The notes beneath the pieces are model-generated. The model was not told the DNA's origin and did not search any database. It saw only the letters and a program-made list of their open reading frames with translations. Positions 25,425-33,937 of a stretch of DNA of 64,000 nucleotides are shown one piece after another. Origin of the DNA: CAYILR01 sp964364175. Lineage in GTDB: Bacteria; Bdellovibrionota; UBA1018. Position 1 is the stretch's first letter; every line of letters starts with the position of its first letter. The stretch spans positions 1 through 64,000 of the forward strand of contig CAYILR010000009.1 in the NCBI GenBank assembly GCA_964364175.1, read 5' to 3'. The translations under genes and the position numbers were made by a program.

Positions 25425-25850
25425 ATGGCATCAAACTCTGAAGTTCTAAAAAAATTGGATGAAATTCTCGAAAGTGAAATCTCGGGCGTAGTTCGTTACT
25501 TGCACTATTCACTCATGATTACGGGTCCTAATCGAATTCCCATCGTTAAATTTTTTCAGGATCAAGCGATGGAAGGATTTGCTCATTCAAAAATCATCGG
25601 CGATAAGATTACTGCTATGGGCGGCCATCCCTCGTTGAGAGTGTCGCCTGTGCCGGAGACCAACAAACACTCTGTGCTGGATATCCTGCGCGAAAGCTCG
25701 GAATTTGAAAAAAGAAACTTGGAGCTTTATCTGAGCTTGTTGCCGCTTTGTGCTGACAACGTAGCTTTGGAAGAGCTCTGCCGAGAGTTCATTCGAACCG
25801 AAACCGAGCATCTGGAAGAAGTCGAGAAAATGCTTAAGGTGAACGGTTAA
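25425..25850 (+). CDS. Ferritin-like (bacterioferritin-type) protein
   Basis: This 141-residue protein has a four-helix ferritin-like fold. Iron ligands are suggested by Glu and His at regular spacing: EILESEISGVVRYLHY (about 13-28), MEGFAHSKIIGDKI (about 49-62), FEKRNLELYLS (about 90-100), and ETEHLEEVEKM (about 125-135). The ExxH pair and acidic positions match bacterioferritin/Dps relatives, but the heme-binding Met of bacterioferritin cannot be assigned with confidence. AAGGAG precedes the ATG. It is divergent from the rhodanese gene and convergent with the RNA methyltransferase gene. Confidence 0.82.
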   Translation: MASNSEVLKKLDEILESEISGVVRYLHYSLMITGPNRIPIVKFFQDQAMEGFAHSKIIGDKITAMGGHPSLRVSPVPETNKHSVLDILRESSEFEKRNLELYLSLLPLCADNVALEELCREFIRTETEHLEEVEKMLKVNG

Positions 25851-25859
25851 ATCCGAGCG

Positions 25860-26987
25860 TCAGCTCAGCTCAATGAGAGCTAGCGTTTCGACTTGCCGAG
25901 TTTGCGGAAAAAAATCGTAAGGTAGCAGTCGTTTAACAGCATAGCCGTTGTGACTGAATGTCTCGAGGTCTTGTGCGAGGCTCCGTGGATTGCAGGAGAG
26001 GTACGCGATTTTTTGTGGGCGTGCTTTGCCCGTGATCCATTCAGATACTCGGATGCCCAGCCCGTCCCGGGACGGGTTGGCGAAGACTAGCAACGAGTGG
26101 CTACGTTCTCGATGGGTTGCAGTCCAGTCTTCGAGCTGCGGAATTCGCTCCTCCACCCGTCCACGCAGGCAGTTGAGGCCGGTGTTTTTTTCGGCATAGA
26201 TTTGGGATTCGCCGTGGAGTTCAGCTCCGATCGCGGCTGAGCCCGCTTGTTTCCAGAGTGCCATGCTGACGCCGATTCCTGAATACAGATCAAGAACCGC
26301 GGATTTTGGTCCCGGTACCAAAAACTCACTAGCTTGCAGAAGCGCGTGCTCATAAAGCTCCGGAATCAATTGCACGAAACTGCTGGGTCCGTGTTCGAAT
26401 CGTGTTCCCAGAAAATCAATGGGTGAACTCGACTGACCTGCCAGGTGCTGCCAATGACGGCTCGAAAACACGCGATCTCCTGCTGCAGGATTGCAGTTCA
26501 GCCAGAGTCCGTCAGCCCAGGGTCGAAGCGCATCCCATACAGCCTGGATCCAATCGGTGTTCGCGAGACTCGGAGCTTTGATGACCCACGAAACCTGTCG
26601 GCCCACCACCGAAGCAAAGTGTAGTGGAAGCACTTCCGGCGCTGGAAGTAGTCGCGCAAGAGTTTTGTGAATTTGCCTCACGGATTCTGAGTGAATCGGA
26701 CAATCCGGAATGGGGATGAGGTTCTCATCGCGATCTAGAACACCAAATTCCCATTCACTCTGTTTCGTGTTCCAGCGAGAATGGAGAAGAGCTTTGTCTC
26801 GATACCCCCAGCGACTGGCAAGTTCCATGGTGTTGGATGGCGATCGAATGGGTTCCAGGACATTCGACCAGGGTGCGAGATTGTGATGGAGCCAGTCGTT
26901 TTTCTGCTTCTCGCTTTCTGACAGGGTGAATTTGCGATGCGGGCAGGCGGGACAACGGGGTTCGCAGCCGGCGGGGATTTGGCTCAT
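25860..26987 (-). CDS. RNA (uracil-5-)-methyltransferase, RlmD/TrmA family
   Basis: I start this at the ATG at 26987, overlapping the deaminase stop by ATGA. The N-terminal cysteines (CEPRCPACPHRK) suggest an iron-sulfur site as in RlmD/RumA. The class I methyltransferase core has VLDLYSGIGVSMALWKQAG (about 235-252) and FANPSRDGLG, which replaces the usual DPPR motif. The catalytic Cys is in YLSCNPRSLAQDL (about 327-339). The C-terminus (PYDFFPQTRQVETLALI) matches the family. It probably methylates C5 of a uridine in 23S rRNA or tRNA; the exact site cannot be read. It is coupled to the deaminase gene. Confidence 0.88.
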   Translation of the reverse strand: MSQIPAGCEPRCPACPHRKFTLSESEKQKNDWLHHNLAPWSNVLEPIRSPSNTMELASRWGYRDKALLHSRWNTKQSEWEFGVLDRDENLIPIPDCPIHSESVRQIHKTLARLLPAPEVLPLHFASVVGRQVSWVIKAPSLANTDWIQAVWDALRPWADGLWLNCNPAAGDRVFSSRHWQHLAGQSSSPIDFLGTRFEHGPSSFVQLIPELYEHALLQASEFLVPGPKSAVLDLYSGIGVSMALWKQAGSAAIGAELHGESQIYAEKNTGLNCLRGRVEERIPQLEDWTATHRERSHSLLVFANPSRDGLGIRVSEWITGKARPQKIAYLSCNPRSLAQDLETFSHNGYAVKRLLPYDFFPQTRQVETLALIELS

Positions 26988-27706
26988 ACGAACGCCTTCG
27001 TCTGGGACTCCAATATCGTTGCCCGCGCATGAGGACCGGGGTCGAATTGATCGTACCAAATTTGTAGAGTCGAAGGATTCTCAGCGCAGTAAAAAAGCAT
27101 TCCTGCGCACATCTTGCAGGGTTTAAGTGTGACAAAAAGCTGCGCCCCCGCTGGAATCGGCGCACCGCCTGTCCTGAATCCCCAATCCTGCAGGAGACGC
27201 ACCTCGGCGTGAAGGGTGCGATTACTATGATTAGAGTTATAGGCTTGCGCCAGGAGTTCACCCTCAGCTGAAACCAACACAGCGCCCACTGCGCGGTCGC
27301 GGAGGTATCGCTCGGGATTTGAGGTTTTGCAGAGGGTAGCCAGGCTTCGTGCCAGATCCATGGGTTGAGCAGAACTGAGCTGCAATTTCGCGTTTGGCGA
27401 AATTGCGTATGAGATGAGCACCTCATCTCGGCTTGAATTTCGCATTTGGCGAAATTCCTCAGAGGTTGCTAGAGGAGATGCGCGCTTTGCTGCTACGCGG
27501 ACCATGCCTTTGCACATCTCAGTGAGTGGGGCAGATGAGTAAATCCGGGACCTGAGAATTTGCCGGGCAGTAGTGGGCTGAAGTTCGTATATCCCCTGAA
27601 TGAGCGTAGTTACCGCTGATGCCGGAAAGTGCCTCGCGCGGGATGGGGTGATCGAGTGATAAACGGTATTCTCGTGAATGAGGAAGGCAACTACTTCTGA
27701 TTGCAC
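26984..27706 (-). CDS. Bd3614-like deaminase (predicted RNA editing)
   Basis: This 240-residue protein begins with a GTG. The C-terminal part is a zinc-dependent deaminase domain: HAE at 166-168 (TLHAEVRLLQDWG) and PCKMC at 196-200 (VTLKPCKMCAGMLFYCAEN), the His-Cys-Cys zinc site with a Glu proton shuttle. The N-terminal half is a distinct globular part of unknown fold. I recall that this architecture was described as the Bd3614-like deaminase family, thought to edit RNA because of linkage with an rRNA methylase gene. Here an RNA uracil methyltransferase is directly coupled (ATGA), which supports that idea. Residues of about 84-108 are encoded by a triple-hairpin insert, absent from a plausible ancestral protein. 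Confidence 0.78.
   Translation of the reverse strand: MQSEVVAFLIHENTVYHSITPSRARHFPASAVTTLIQGIYELQPTTARQILRSRIYSSAPLTEMCKGMVRVAAKRASPLATSEEFRQMRNSSRDEVLISYAISPNAKLQLSSAQPMDLARSLATLCKTSNPERYLRDRAVGAVLVSAEGELLAQAYNSNHSNRTLHAEVRLLQDWGFRTGGAPIPAGAQLFVTLKPCKMCAGMLFYCAENPSTLQIWYDQFDPGPHARATILESQTKAFV
27384..27456. repeat. REP-like triple hairpin inside the deaminase gene
   Basis: Three perfect inverted repeats lie in 73 bp: AATTTCGC/GCGAAATT (27384-27404), GAGATGAG/CTCATCTC with a 3-nt loop (27411-27429), and AATTTCGC/GCGAAATT again (27436-27456). The outer two are 21-bp copies with one mismatch. The layout is like a REPIN: two REP palindromes around a spacer. It is read through in frame, coding for about residues 84-108 of the deaminase. 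Confidence 0.75.
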
Positions 27707-28065
27707 GTCAACGAAATGGATTTTCCAGTCACAGGATCACCGATCAAAAGAGAAATCTGAATCACGGGTGCTCCGAGCGGGGTGCTAGAAAATGCGGTGG
27801 CAAGGCGTTCTTGTTTTACGGTGTCAAAAAGAGAAATCTGAGTTTGTGTCACAGCTGCGGTTTCATCAATAATGACGATGCCGCGAACTCCGGGCATTTT
27901 TGAAAAGGTATAGGTGTCCGAAAAATAATCCACAGCATCGACTGGGAAGCTGACTTCTTCGTGCTCAGGACCGCCCGCAACCAAGCAGCTGAGGTGAATG
28001 GCTGACCAGGCAGGCAGCGAAGCCAGTGAGGTAGATAAAAAAATTAAAACGCGCACGAGATTCAT
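27691..28065 (-). CDS. Small secreted protein of unknown function
   Basis: The start at 28065 (an ATG at 28080 is also possible) gives MNLVRVLIFLSTSLASLPAWSA, a Sec signal peptide. The mature part of about 100 residues contains two Cys (HLSCLVAG, SLTCNQK) that could be disulfide-bonded near its two ends. No family was recognised. It is upstream of the deaminase gene with a 16-nt overlap at its 3' end. Whether it belongs to the same message is unclear. Confidence 0.6.
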   Translation of the reverse strand: MNLVRVLIFLSTSLASLPAWSAIHLSCLVAGGPEHEEVSFPVDAVDYFSDTYTFSKMPGVRGIVIIDETAAVTQTQISLFDTVKQERLATAFSSTPLGAPVIQISLLIGDPVTGKSISLTCNQK

Positions 28066-28114
28066 ACGGGAAAACGTCATAGAGGCATCTATTAGCGGAG
28101 ATTGTCATAAAAGT

Positions 28115-29122
28115 CTATTGAGACTTAGGATCAAAAGCCTGCCGAAGCGCCTCGCCCACCAGATTAATCGAAATCAGCATGACCGCCAGCGAGGCCGTAG
28201 GCCACTGAATCAACCACGGTGCATTGCTGATATAGGTCCGACCCTGCTGGAGCATTTCACCAATGCTAGGAGTGGGGGGATTGAGCCCGTAACCCAGATA
28301 GTCCAAAACCGTGAGAATCGCGATGCCAGACGAGATGGCAAATGGAGTCAGTGTCAGGATGGGCGTAATGGCGTTGGGTAGGATGTGCTGAAAAATAATC
28401 CTGAGATCTCCGCATCCCATGGCTCGAGCGGCCTCGCAGAAATCGCGTTTTCTGAGACTCAGAAACTGAGCTCTCATCTGAGACGCAATATGGATCCATG
28501 CAAAGATCAAGACCACTCCCAGCGTCACGGTGAAGGATTGGGATTTAGTCAAACCATTCACCAGAATCACAACGGACAAAATAGGCATGATTTCTGCGAG
28601 TTCCTTGACTCGTTCTGTGACGAAATCGACCTTGCCGGCGAAGTATCCCTGGATGCCGCCGACAATGATTCCGACGAAGAAGGAGAAAAGCCAGTACAGC
28701 ATCCCGTACGCCAGCGAAACCCGAATCCCATAAATCAACCGCGCAAAAACATCCCGCCCCAAGCTGTCCGTCCCCAGCCAATGCTCGTGAGAAGGCGCAG
28801 CCAAAACGTCAGGACCCTGGAAGTAGGGATCCCATCGATTCAGCGGAAAAATGGCCCAGTCTTTTTTACCCGCAGCCAGATCATCCGCAATGAGCTTGGG
28901 GAAGTCGACCACGAAGGAATCCGTGATGCCGAATTCCGCGACGGAGTAATTGTAGAAAGCCGGAAAGTAAAACCGGCTGCCCTGATCCGTCTGACGAATC
29001 AGAATCAGCGGACTCTGGTGCGACCAAAACTCAGCCGTCATCGAGAAAATCAGAACCAACCCAAAAAGTCCCAGTCCGACCCACGCTCGCTTCTGTGAGA
29101 AAAAAGCCCGCCAGCGTCTCAT
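28115..29122 (-). CDS. ABC transporter permease, YejE-like
   Basis: This 335-residue protein from the ATG at 29122 resembles YejE, one of the two permeases of the microcin C/oligopeptide importer. It has the ABC permease signature EAARAMGCGDLRIIFQHILPN (about 228-248), ITVL-like transmembrane segments and the WLGTDSLGRDVFARLIYG stretch near 110, and ends with the family C-terminus GEALRQAFDPKSQ. About six membrane segments can be drawn. The partner permease overlaps no codon but lies just upstream (13-nt gap). The ATPase and solute-binding protein are not in the window, so the set is split or incomplete here. Confidence 0.9.
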   Translation of the reverse strand: MRRWRAFFSQKRAWVGLGLFGLVLIFSMTAEFWSHQSPLILIRQTDQGSRFYFPAFYNYSVAEFGITDSFVVDFPKLIADDLAAGKKDWAIFPLNRWDPYFQGPDVLAAPSHEHWLGTDSLGRDVFARLIYGIRVSLAYGMLYWLFSFFVGIIVGGIQGYFAGKVDFVTERVKELAEIMPILSVVILVNGLTKSQSFTVTLGVVLIFAWIHIASQMRAQFLSLRKRDFCEAARAMGCGDLRIIFQHILPNAITPILTLTPFAISSGIAILTVLDYLGYGLNPPTPSIGEMLQQGRTYISNAPWLIQWPTASLAVMLISINLVGEALRQAFDPKSQ

Positions 29123-29135
29123 CCCGATTGAAACC

Positions 29136-30158
29136 TCATTTGAATTCAATCCTCGGGTCGACCAGAAAGTAAGTAATGTCACTGATCAATTGGCCCAGCA
29201 TAATCACCATCGACTGAATCACCGCCACGGCCATGAGGACATTGTAATCGCGGGAGGTGAGGGATTCGATGATCAGGATTCCCATTCCTGGAAGTCCAAA
29301 AACGCTCTCGATGATGATCGATCCGGCCACGAATGCGCTCAGGATTCCGCCCATTCCCACCATCAGGGGCAGGAGTGCATTACGCAATGCGTGTTTAAAA
29401 ACAACAATTTGATCTGACAACCCCTTGGCGTGCGCGGTTCGGATGTAGTCACTGCGCAGGACATCCAACATGGAGTTTTTCATCAGCATTGTGAGCAAGG
29501 TGAACGAACCCAAAAGCGACGCGCAAACCGGCAGGAACATATGCCAGACGTAATCTTTGATTTTCTGCCACGAAGTGAATGTGTCAAACCCGTCCGAGTA
29601 AGCTCCGCCGAGCGGAAACCAGGCCGTGGGCAAGACCCGGTCTGTGCAGAAAACCAGCAACGCAATAACGGAGATCACCAGGGGTGGGATGCTATAAGCC
29701 ACGAATAAAATCGATGAGGACGCTAGGTCGAGCGGCTGGCCGTCTTTGAGTGCCTTGAGGACACCCAAAACAATGCAAACGAGATAGGTCAGAAAAAACC
29801 CCGGAATCCCGAATCCCAGTGAAATAGGGATGCGTTCGACCAGGACTTGCAGAGCAGGCCTGCGAGTGACAGTTGAATCCCCGAATTCCAGCCGCGTAAT
29901 TTTGCCGAGCCAAATCCAATAGCGGACAGGAACGGGTTTATCCAGGCCGTACTGACGTTCGAGATCAGCCTTGAGTTTGGCCATGTCGTCCATGGTCATG
30001 GAGGATGCCGAGCCGCCATCGCCCGAACCCCGCAGTCTTTGCAGCATGTCCTGCACTGGACCGCCGGGCAGGTAGTTCTGAAGCATGAAATACACCCCCG
30101 TCATCACGAAAAACATCGGGAGCATGGTGAGTAGGCGGCGAATGATGTAGATACGCAT
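29136..30158 (-). CDS. ABC transporter permease, YejB-like
   Basis: This 340-residue protein begins MRIYIIRRLLTMLPMFFVMT and resembles YejB. PGGPVQDMLQRLRGSG (about 31-46) and the periplasmic MDDMAKLKADLERQYGLD (about 56-73) are typical of YejB and not of other Opp/Dpp permeases. The EAA-like loop is AHAKGLSDQIVVFKHALRNALLP (about 243-265). About six membrane segments. It is the first of two permease genes on the minus strand. Substrates of the family are oligopeptides and microcin C-like peptide-nucleotides; here the substrate is unknown. Confidence 0.9.
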   Translation of the reverse strand: MRIYIIRRLLTMLPMFFVMTGVYFMLQNYLPGGPVQDMLQRLRGSGDGGSASSMTMDDMAKLKADLERQYGLDKPVPVRYWIWLGKITRLEFGDSTVTRRPALQVLVERIPISLGFGIPGFFLTYLVCIVLGVLKALKDGQPLDLASSSILFVAYSIPPLVISVIALLVFCTDRVLPTAWFPLGGAYSDGFDTFTSWQKIKDYVWHMFLPVCASLLGSFTLLTMLMKNSMLDVLRSDYIRTAHAKGLSDQIVVFKHALRNALLPLMVGMGGILSAFVAGSIIIESVFGLPGMGILIIESLTSRDYNVLMAVAVIQSMVIMLGQLISDITYFLVDPRIEFK

Positions 30159-30232
30159 CTTGCGTCTACAGTGTAACGGGAAAAGTGGTGCTTAACAATG
30201 GGTCAGCAGGCGCCGATTGGCAGCGTGTTTTT

Positions 30233-31492
30233 TCACTCGGGCGTGTGGACGATTTCAAGCGTGTAGCGCGTGCTCATGGTCCCCGGGACGCTGGATTGGT
30301 AGATTTTATCACCGATTTCTGGATTCATATTCCTCAATGGAAAATGTAGAAACAGCCAACCAGAACGATTCTCGTCTTCGTCTCCGCTGATTTTTTGGAT
30401 GAAATTTTTCATCTGCAGCAGAGCCACTGTCATATTGTCCAGAGGTGAGGGTTGTGTCGTATCAGCGGTATTTCCTTCGTTGTCGACCAGGTGAAAAGTT
30501 TCTTCTTCAGCGCCGAATCGGTCAAAAGTGACATCCAGTCTGGGTTCATCCACGCACGGGTGAAGTTCAAGCGAGAATTCAGTCGAAAATGCGCTGGGTG
30601 AAATCAGAGCCCCTGATCCAGCTTCGGAGCTGATTTTTCCTTCGAGGTAGGGGATTTCAAAGACGCTGGGAAGGTATGCAGATCCGTTGTAGCGGACACG
30701 CTGTTTTTGGATCTGGGTTTTGTAGTGGTACCGGGCACCATCAACATCCAGTTTTGTTACATTGAGAACATTGATTTCAAAAACAAAGCTTTTCAGGATC
30801 TTTTGGATGAGCGCAGAAACTTGCGAAGGTTCTAGGGCGCCCAGTGCTTCAGCTTTCTTGACAAGGCCTATGAGTGATTGTGCTGTGTAACGGTAGTCAT
30901 GATCGGCTCGGAGTCGGCGAATCATCTCAGTGGTCAAGTCCATCGTCATTCTGCTCACGGCCTCCAGGATAGCTTGGGTATCGCCGCCTGTGAGCTCTCC
31001 CATTTTGGCTAGATTGATCAGTGCATGGATGACAGGCATGTAGCTGTCGTACTTGCCTCGCCCGGGTTGCCGATTGAAATAGTCGATGGTTTTCTTCATC
31101 GCATTGAGCGCCAGCTGATGAGTTCGTTCCAAGAACGACTTAAAGTTTGCGTCGTCGAGTTGGCCGCAGATCTCCAGCCGTTTCCCGACGTTCAGCAGTT
31201 CTCGGGTCACCTGGGTGATGTCGTTGAGGTAGTGATTGACGTAGGTGGCTTTGTTCTGGTCTTGAAGTTGATCTCGCTCGGCGTAGTCAGCCTCGCCGCG
31301 GCAGAACAGGTCGTAGGTGGGGGGAGCAGGCGGAACAAACTGATTTGCATTTTTTTCGAGGGTCTCAATTTGGGTTTGAACGTTTTTGTAGCGAGCTTCG
31401 ATCTGCGCGCCACATCCAGGAATCGGTGGTTCGTCTGCAAAAGCTAGAGTGGATGTCATCGAGAGCATCAAAGCAATGAGATAGGTTTTCAT
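30233..31492 (-). CDS. Secreted protein of unknown function
   Basis: This 419-residue protein starts behind AAAGGAG. It has a Sec signal peptide (MKTYLIALMLSMTSTLAFA) and then a helical N-terminal half with regular heptads (YKNVQTQIETLEKNANQF near 34-51, EICGQLDDANFKSFLERTHQ near 106-125). The C-terminal half looks beta-rich, with an extended region AEEETFHLVDNEGNTADTT near 325-343. The C-terminal stretch SGWLFLHFPLRN through RYTLEIVHTPE resembles the end of the next gene upstream (31503-33077), and both may belong to one paralogous group. Function is unknown. Likely periplasmic or surface-exposed. Confidence 0.7.
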   Translation of the reverse strand: MKTYLIALMLSMTSTLAFADEPPIPGCGAQIEARYKNVQTQIETLEKNANQFVPPAPPTYDLFCRGEADYAERDQLQDQNKATYVNHYLNDITQVTRELLNVGKRLEICGQLDDANFKSFLERTHQLALNAMKKTIDYFNRQPGRGKYDSYMPVIHALINLAKMGELTGGDTQAILEAVSRMTMDLTTEMIRRLRADHDYRYTAQSLIGLVKKAEALGALEPSQVSALIQKILKSFVFEINVLNVTKLDVDGARYHYKTQIQKQRVRYNGSAYLPSVFEIPYLEGKISSEAGSGALISPSAFSTEFSLELHPCVDEPRLDVTFDRFGAEEETFHLVDNEGNTADTTQPSPLDNMTVALLQMKNFIQKISGDEDENRSGWLFLHFPLRNMNPEIGDKIYQSSVPGTMSTRYTLEIVHTPE

Positions 31493-31502
31493 GAGAACTC
31501 CT

Positions 31503-33077
31503 TTATTGTTGAGGACGGTGATAAATCGTCATCGTCGTATCTTCTTTGACCGCTTCGTAAGAACGCTGAAATTTTTTCTCCGCGAATTTTTCACCGTAGA
31601 GAACATTCCATTTGAAGATTTCGTAGCGGCCTTTTTTGAGATTGTAGTCGTTGTACTGGGGCCGAGAGTGAATCGCGAGGAAAAGTCCGCCCCAGTGTGA
31701 AGTTCCTTCTCCTTCGTCCCTCATGGGGAACGAGATGGGAAAGATGTTCGGGGGATCGCTCTCATCGCGGCAAATGAAATCTGCTTTGCTGTAGGGATAG
31801 AATCCCTGGAGGAAGACTCCAAGGGATTGGTCGAAACGCAGGTCATTCATAAACAGCGAGGAGACTTGCGAGTCCATCGATGGCGCGGTGAGAGATACAA
31901 GATTGCAGGTCAGGCCTTCGATGTCCGCAGTCACTTTTTTGACCTGAATCGTTCCTTTGGATTTCATCGGGGAAAAAATATGTTCTAACCAAACATCGAT
32001 TTCAGCGTGGGCAATGGTGGCTATGTCTGTTTCGTCCTGAGCCATCGACATCGTGGAGTCCATGACAAATTGGAAACGGGCACATTTTGTAGCCAATTCC
32101 ATGAGTTCTTTTGCGATGGGATCACCTTCGATTCCCAACAGTTGATTTTGGCGTTCGACACTCACAGCGAGTGTGATGACGTCGAAGGGGCGATGATCGT
32201 GGTAACAGGCTTCGATGGCCCGATCGCGGCAGAAGTGAGCTGTGCGGCTCAAGGCGACAGCCTTGAAATTGTTGTTTACCAAGCCGTCAGTGTCGTATCC
32301 CAAAAGAGCGCATTGCCTGGTCCAGCCCGAAAGAGTTGCCAGGGATTCCAGGCCTCCTTCGCAGCTCTCGATGCTTCCAATTTGGGGTTTGACGACGAAT
32401 TCAAAACTGTCCCTAATCACTTTGTCAAAGTACTCGGGATCGTGGGACTGCCCATTTTTTTTGCGCACAATCTGGTCAGCGAACCAGGATCCAATTCGTG
32501 CGGATGCGGATCGGTTAAAGGCTTTCAGGATCGACTCACGAATCGTGGGAGATCCGGTGATCGAGTAGGGTGAAAAGTGATCGAGGGCGAAGTCGATTGC
32601 ACCGGGTGAGGATGGAGCATTCATCGAGAGCGAAGCCAGGCGAAGATCCTGGCCTTTTTCGTCGGCCGTCATCGGCACGAGATCGCTCATGGCGATCGGC
32701 TTTGCGGGGATGATGGAGAGAGTTGCAGGTCGCAAAAATGCAAGACCTTCTGGACCTAACTGAACTCCGACAGGTGCTGAAGCGAAACCGAGAGAGGGTT
32801 GTGCGAATGAGCTGATGGCAGTCATGGTGATCGCCATGTCCGAGGCCAGTGCTCCGGGTGGAATGGTGAGTTTGAAACTGTCGCCATTTGCGGTGACCAG
32901 GCTCAGCGTTCCGCCAGTGGAGGCTGTGACCAGCATGGATTGGGTGTTTTCCTCATCCAAGACGATTTCGGCATCCAGAGGAGCTGCGGGTTGAGCTAGG
33001 TACTCCACGAGCGAAAGCTCAGCGCGAGCCAGGGCAGGAGCTAAAATCAGAGCAAAACAGATCAATGGATTGAACAT
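31503..33077 (-). CDS. Secreted ZU5-like domain protein
   Basis: I start this at the ATG at 33077, giving MFNPLICFALILAPALARA, a signal peptide; the open frame extends upstream but overlaps the SDR gene. The first 110 residues after the signal include a ZU5-like block: GGTLSLVTANGDSFKLTIPPGALASDMAITM near 55-85 (read in overlapping pieces). The rest (about 200-520) is of unknown fold, with several Cys that may form disulfides (ESCEGGLES, RQCALLGYD, HFCRDRAIEACYHD). The protein is probably periplasmic or cell-surface. It lies 10 nt upstream of the other secreted protein, suggesting one message. Confidence 0.68.
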   Translation of the reverse strand: MFNPLICFALILAPALARAELSLVEYLAQPAAPLDAEIVLDEENTQSMLVTASTGGTLSLVTANGDSFKLTIPPGALASDMAITMTAISSFAQPSLGFASAPVGVQLGPEGLAFLRPATLSIIPAKPIAMSDLVPMTADEKGQDLRLASLSMNAPSSPGAIDFALDHFSPYSITGSPTIRESILKAFNRSASARIGSWFADQIVRKKNGQSHDPEYFDKVIRDSFEFVVKPQIGSIESCEGGLESLATLSGWTRQCALLGYDTDGLVNNNFKAVALSRTAHFCRDRAIEACYHDHRPFDVITLAVSVERQNQLLGIEGDPIAKELMELATKCARFQFVMDSTMSMAQDETDIATIAHAEIDVWLEHIFSPMKSKGTIQVKKVTADIEGLTCNLVSLTAPSMDSQVSSLFMNDLRFDQSLGVFLQGFYPYSKADFICRDESDPPNIFPISFPMRDEGEGTSHWGGLFLAIHSRPQYNDYNLKKGRYEIFKWNVLYGEKFAEKKFQRSYEAVKEDTTMTIYHRPQQ

Positions 33078-33130
33078 AGGGGCGCACTTTCGCAGACTAT
33101 GTAAGTAAATCAAAGATAAAAAGAAAAGCT

Positions 33131-33937
33131 CTAAGCTTTGGCAGCGCTGGGTTCTTTGCGGCTCTCCAGAGGCCTGCGCATCAGTAGCCAGGCGATGAGC
33201 CAACGGAAGTGCAAAGCTGCAAAAGTCGCGAAATACCCATGCCAGGTAATGATTTTCTCGCGTCTGCGTTGAACAATGGCGTGGACCATCTGCCGTGCTG
33301 CGGTCGTGGCGGGCATGACTAGTCGACGTGAAACCGGTTCTGCTCCTTTTGCGTGCCACTTTCCCTTGTTGTCGACCTGGCGGATTTCGCTTTCGATGAA
33401 GCCTGGGCTGATGAGTGTCACAGCCACTCCGTGTGGAGCGAGTTCGGGCCGTAGCGATTCGGCGAGCGCTCGGACTGCGAATTTGCTCATCGAGTAGGGC
33501 GATCCCGCAGGAACGGAAATATAACTAGCGATGCTGCCGATCAAAACCAGCGAGCCGCGGGATTTTTTCAATGGCTCCAGTGTGGCATAGACCGTGTTCA
33601 GTAACCCAAAAACATTGGTTTCAAATTGCCGACGGTAGTCTTCGACAGTCAGTCTTTCGAGCCGACCCACGACCCCGAATCCTGCATTGGCCACGGCCAC
33701 GTCAATTTGCCCAAACCGATCCAAAGCTGCTTGTACGGCTTTTTTTAGATCCTCGGGTTGGGTGACGTCCCCCGCACAAACCAGGCAGGATCGTCCCAGA
33801 GCTTCGATCTCGCGTGCCAATTCCTGCAACCGATCTGTCCGGCGGGCGATCAAGATCAAATCCGCCCCTTTTGCCGCGAATTCTCGCGCAAGTGCTGCTC
33901 CGATTCCCGAGGATGCTCCTGTAATGAGGACTTTCAT
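33131..33937 (-). CDS. SDR-family oxidoreductase
   Basis: This 268-residue protein is a classical short-chain dehydrogenase/reductase: the cofactor-binding TGASSGIGAALARE (about 6-19), the NAGFGV motif (about 84-89), the catalytic Ser in LIGSIASYISV, and YSMSKFAVRA (YxxxK) near 147-156. The C-terminus has one hydrophobic segment and a Lys/Arg-rich tail, which may associate it with membranes. ARR after the beta-2 strand suggests preference for NADP. The substrate is unknown. Its start overlaps the oligoribonuclease stop by ATGA. Confidence 0.9.
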   Translation of the reverse strand: MKVLITGASSGIGAALAREFAAKGADLILIARRTDRLQELAREIEALGRSCLVCAGDVTQPEDLKKAVQAALDRFGQIDVAVANAGFGVVGRLERLTVEDYRRQFETNVFGLLNTVYATLEPLKKSRGSLVLIGSIASYISVPAGSPYSMSKFAVRALAESLRPELAPHGVAVTLISPGFIESEIRQVDNKGKWHAKGAEPVSRRLVMPATTAARQMVHAIVQRRREKIITWHGYFATFAALHFRWLIAWLLMRRPLESRKEPSAAKA

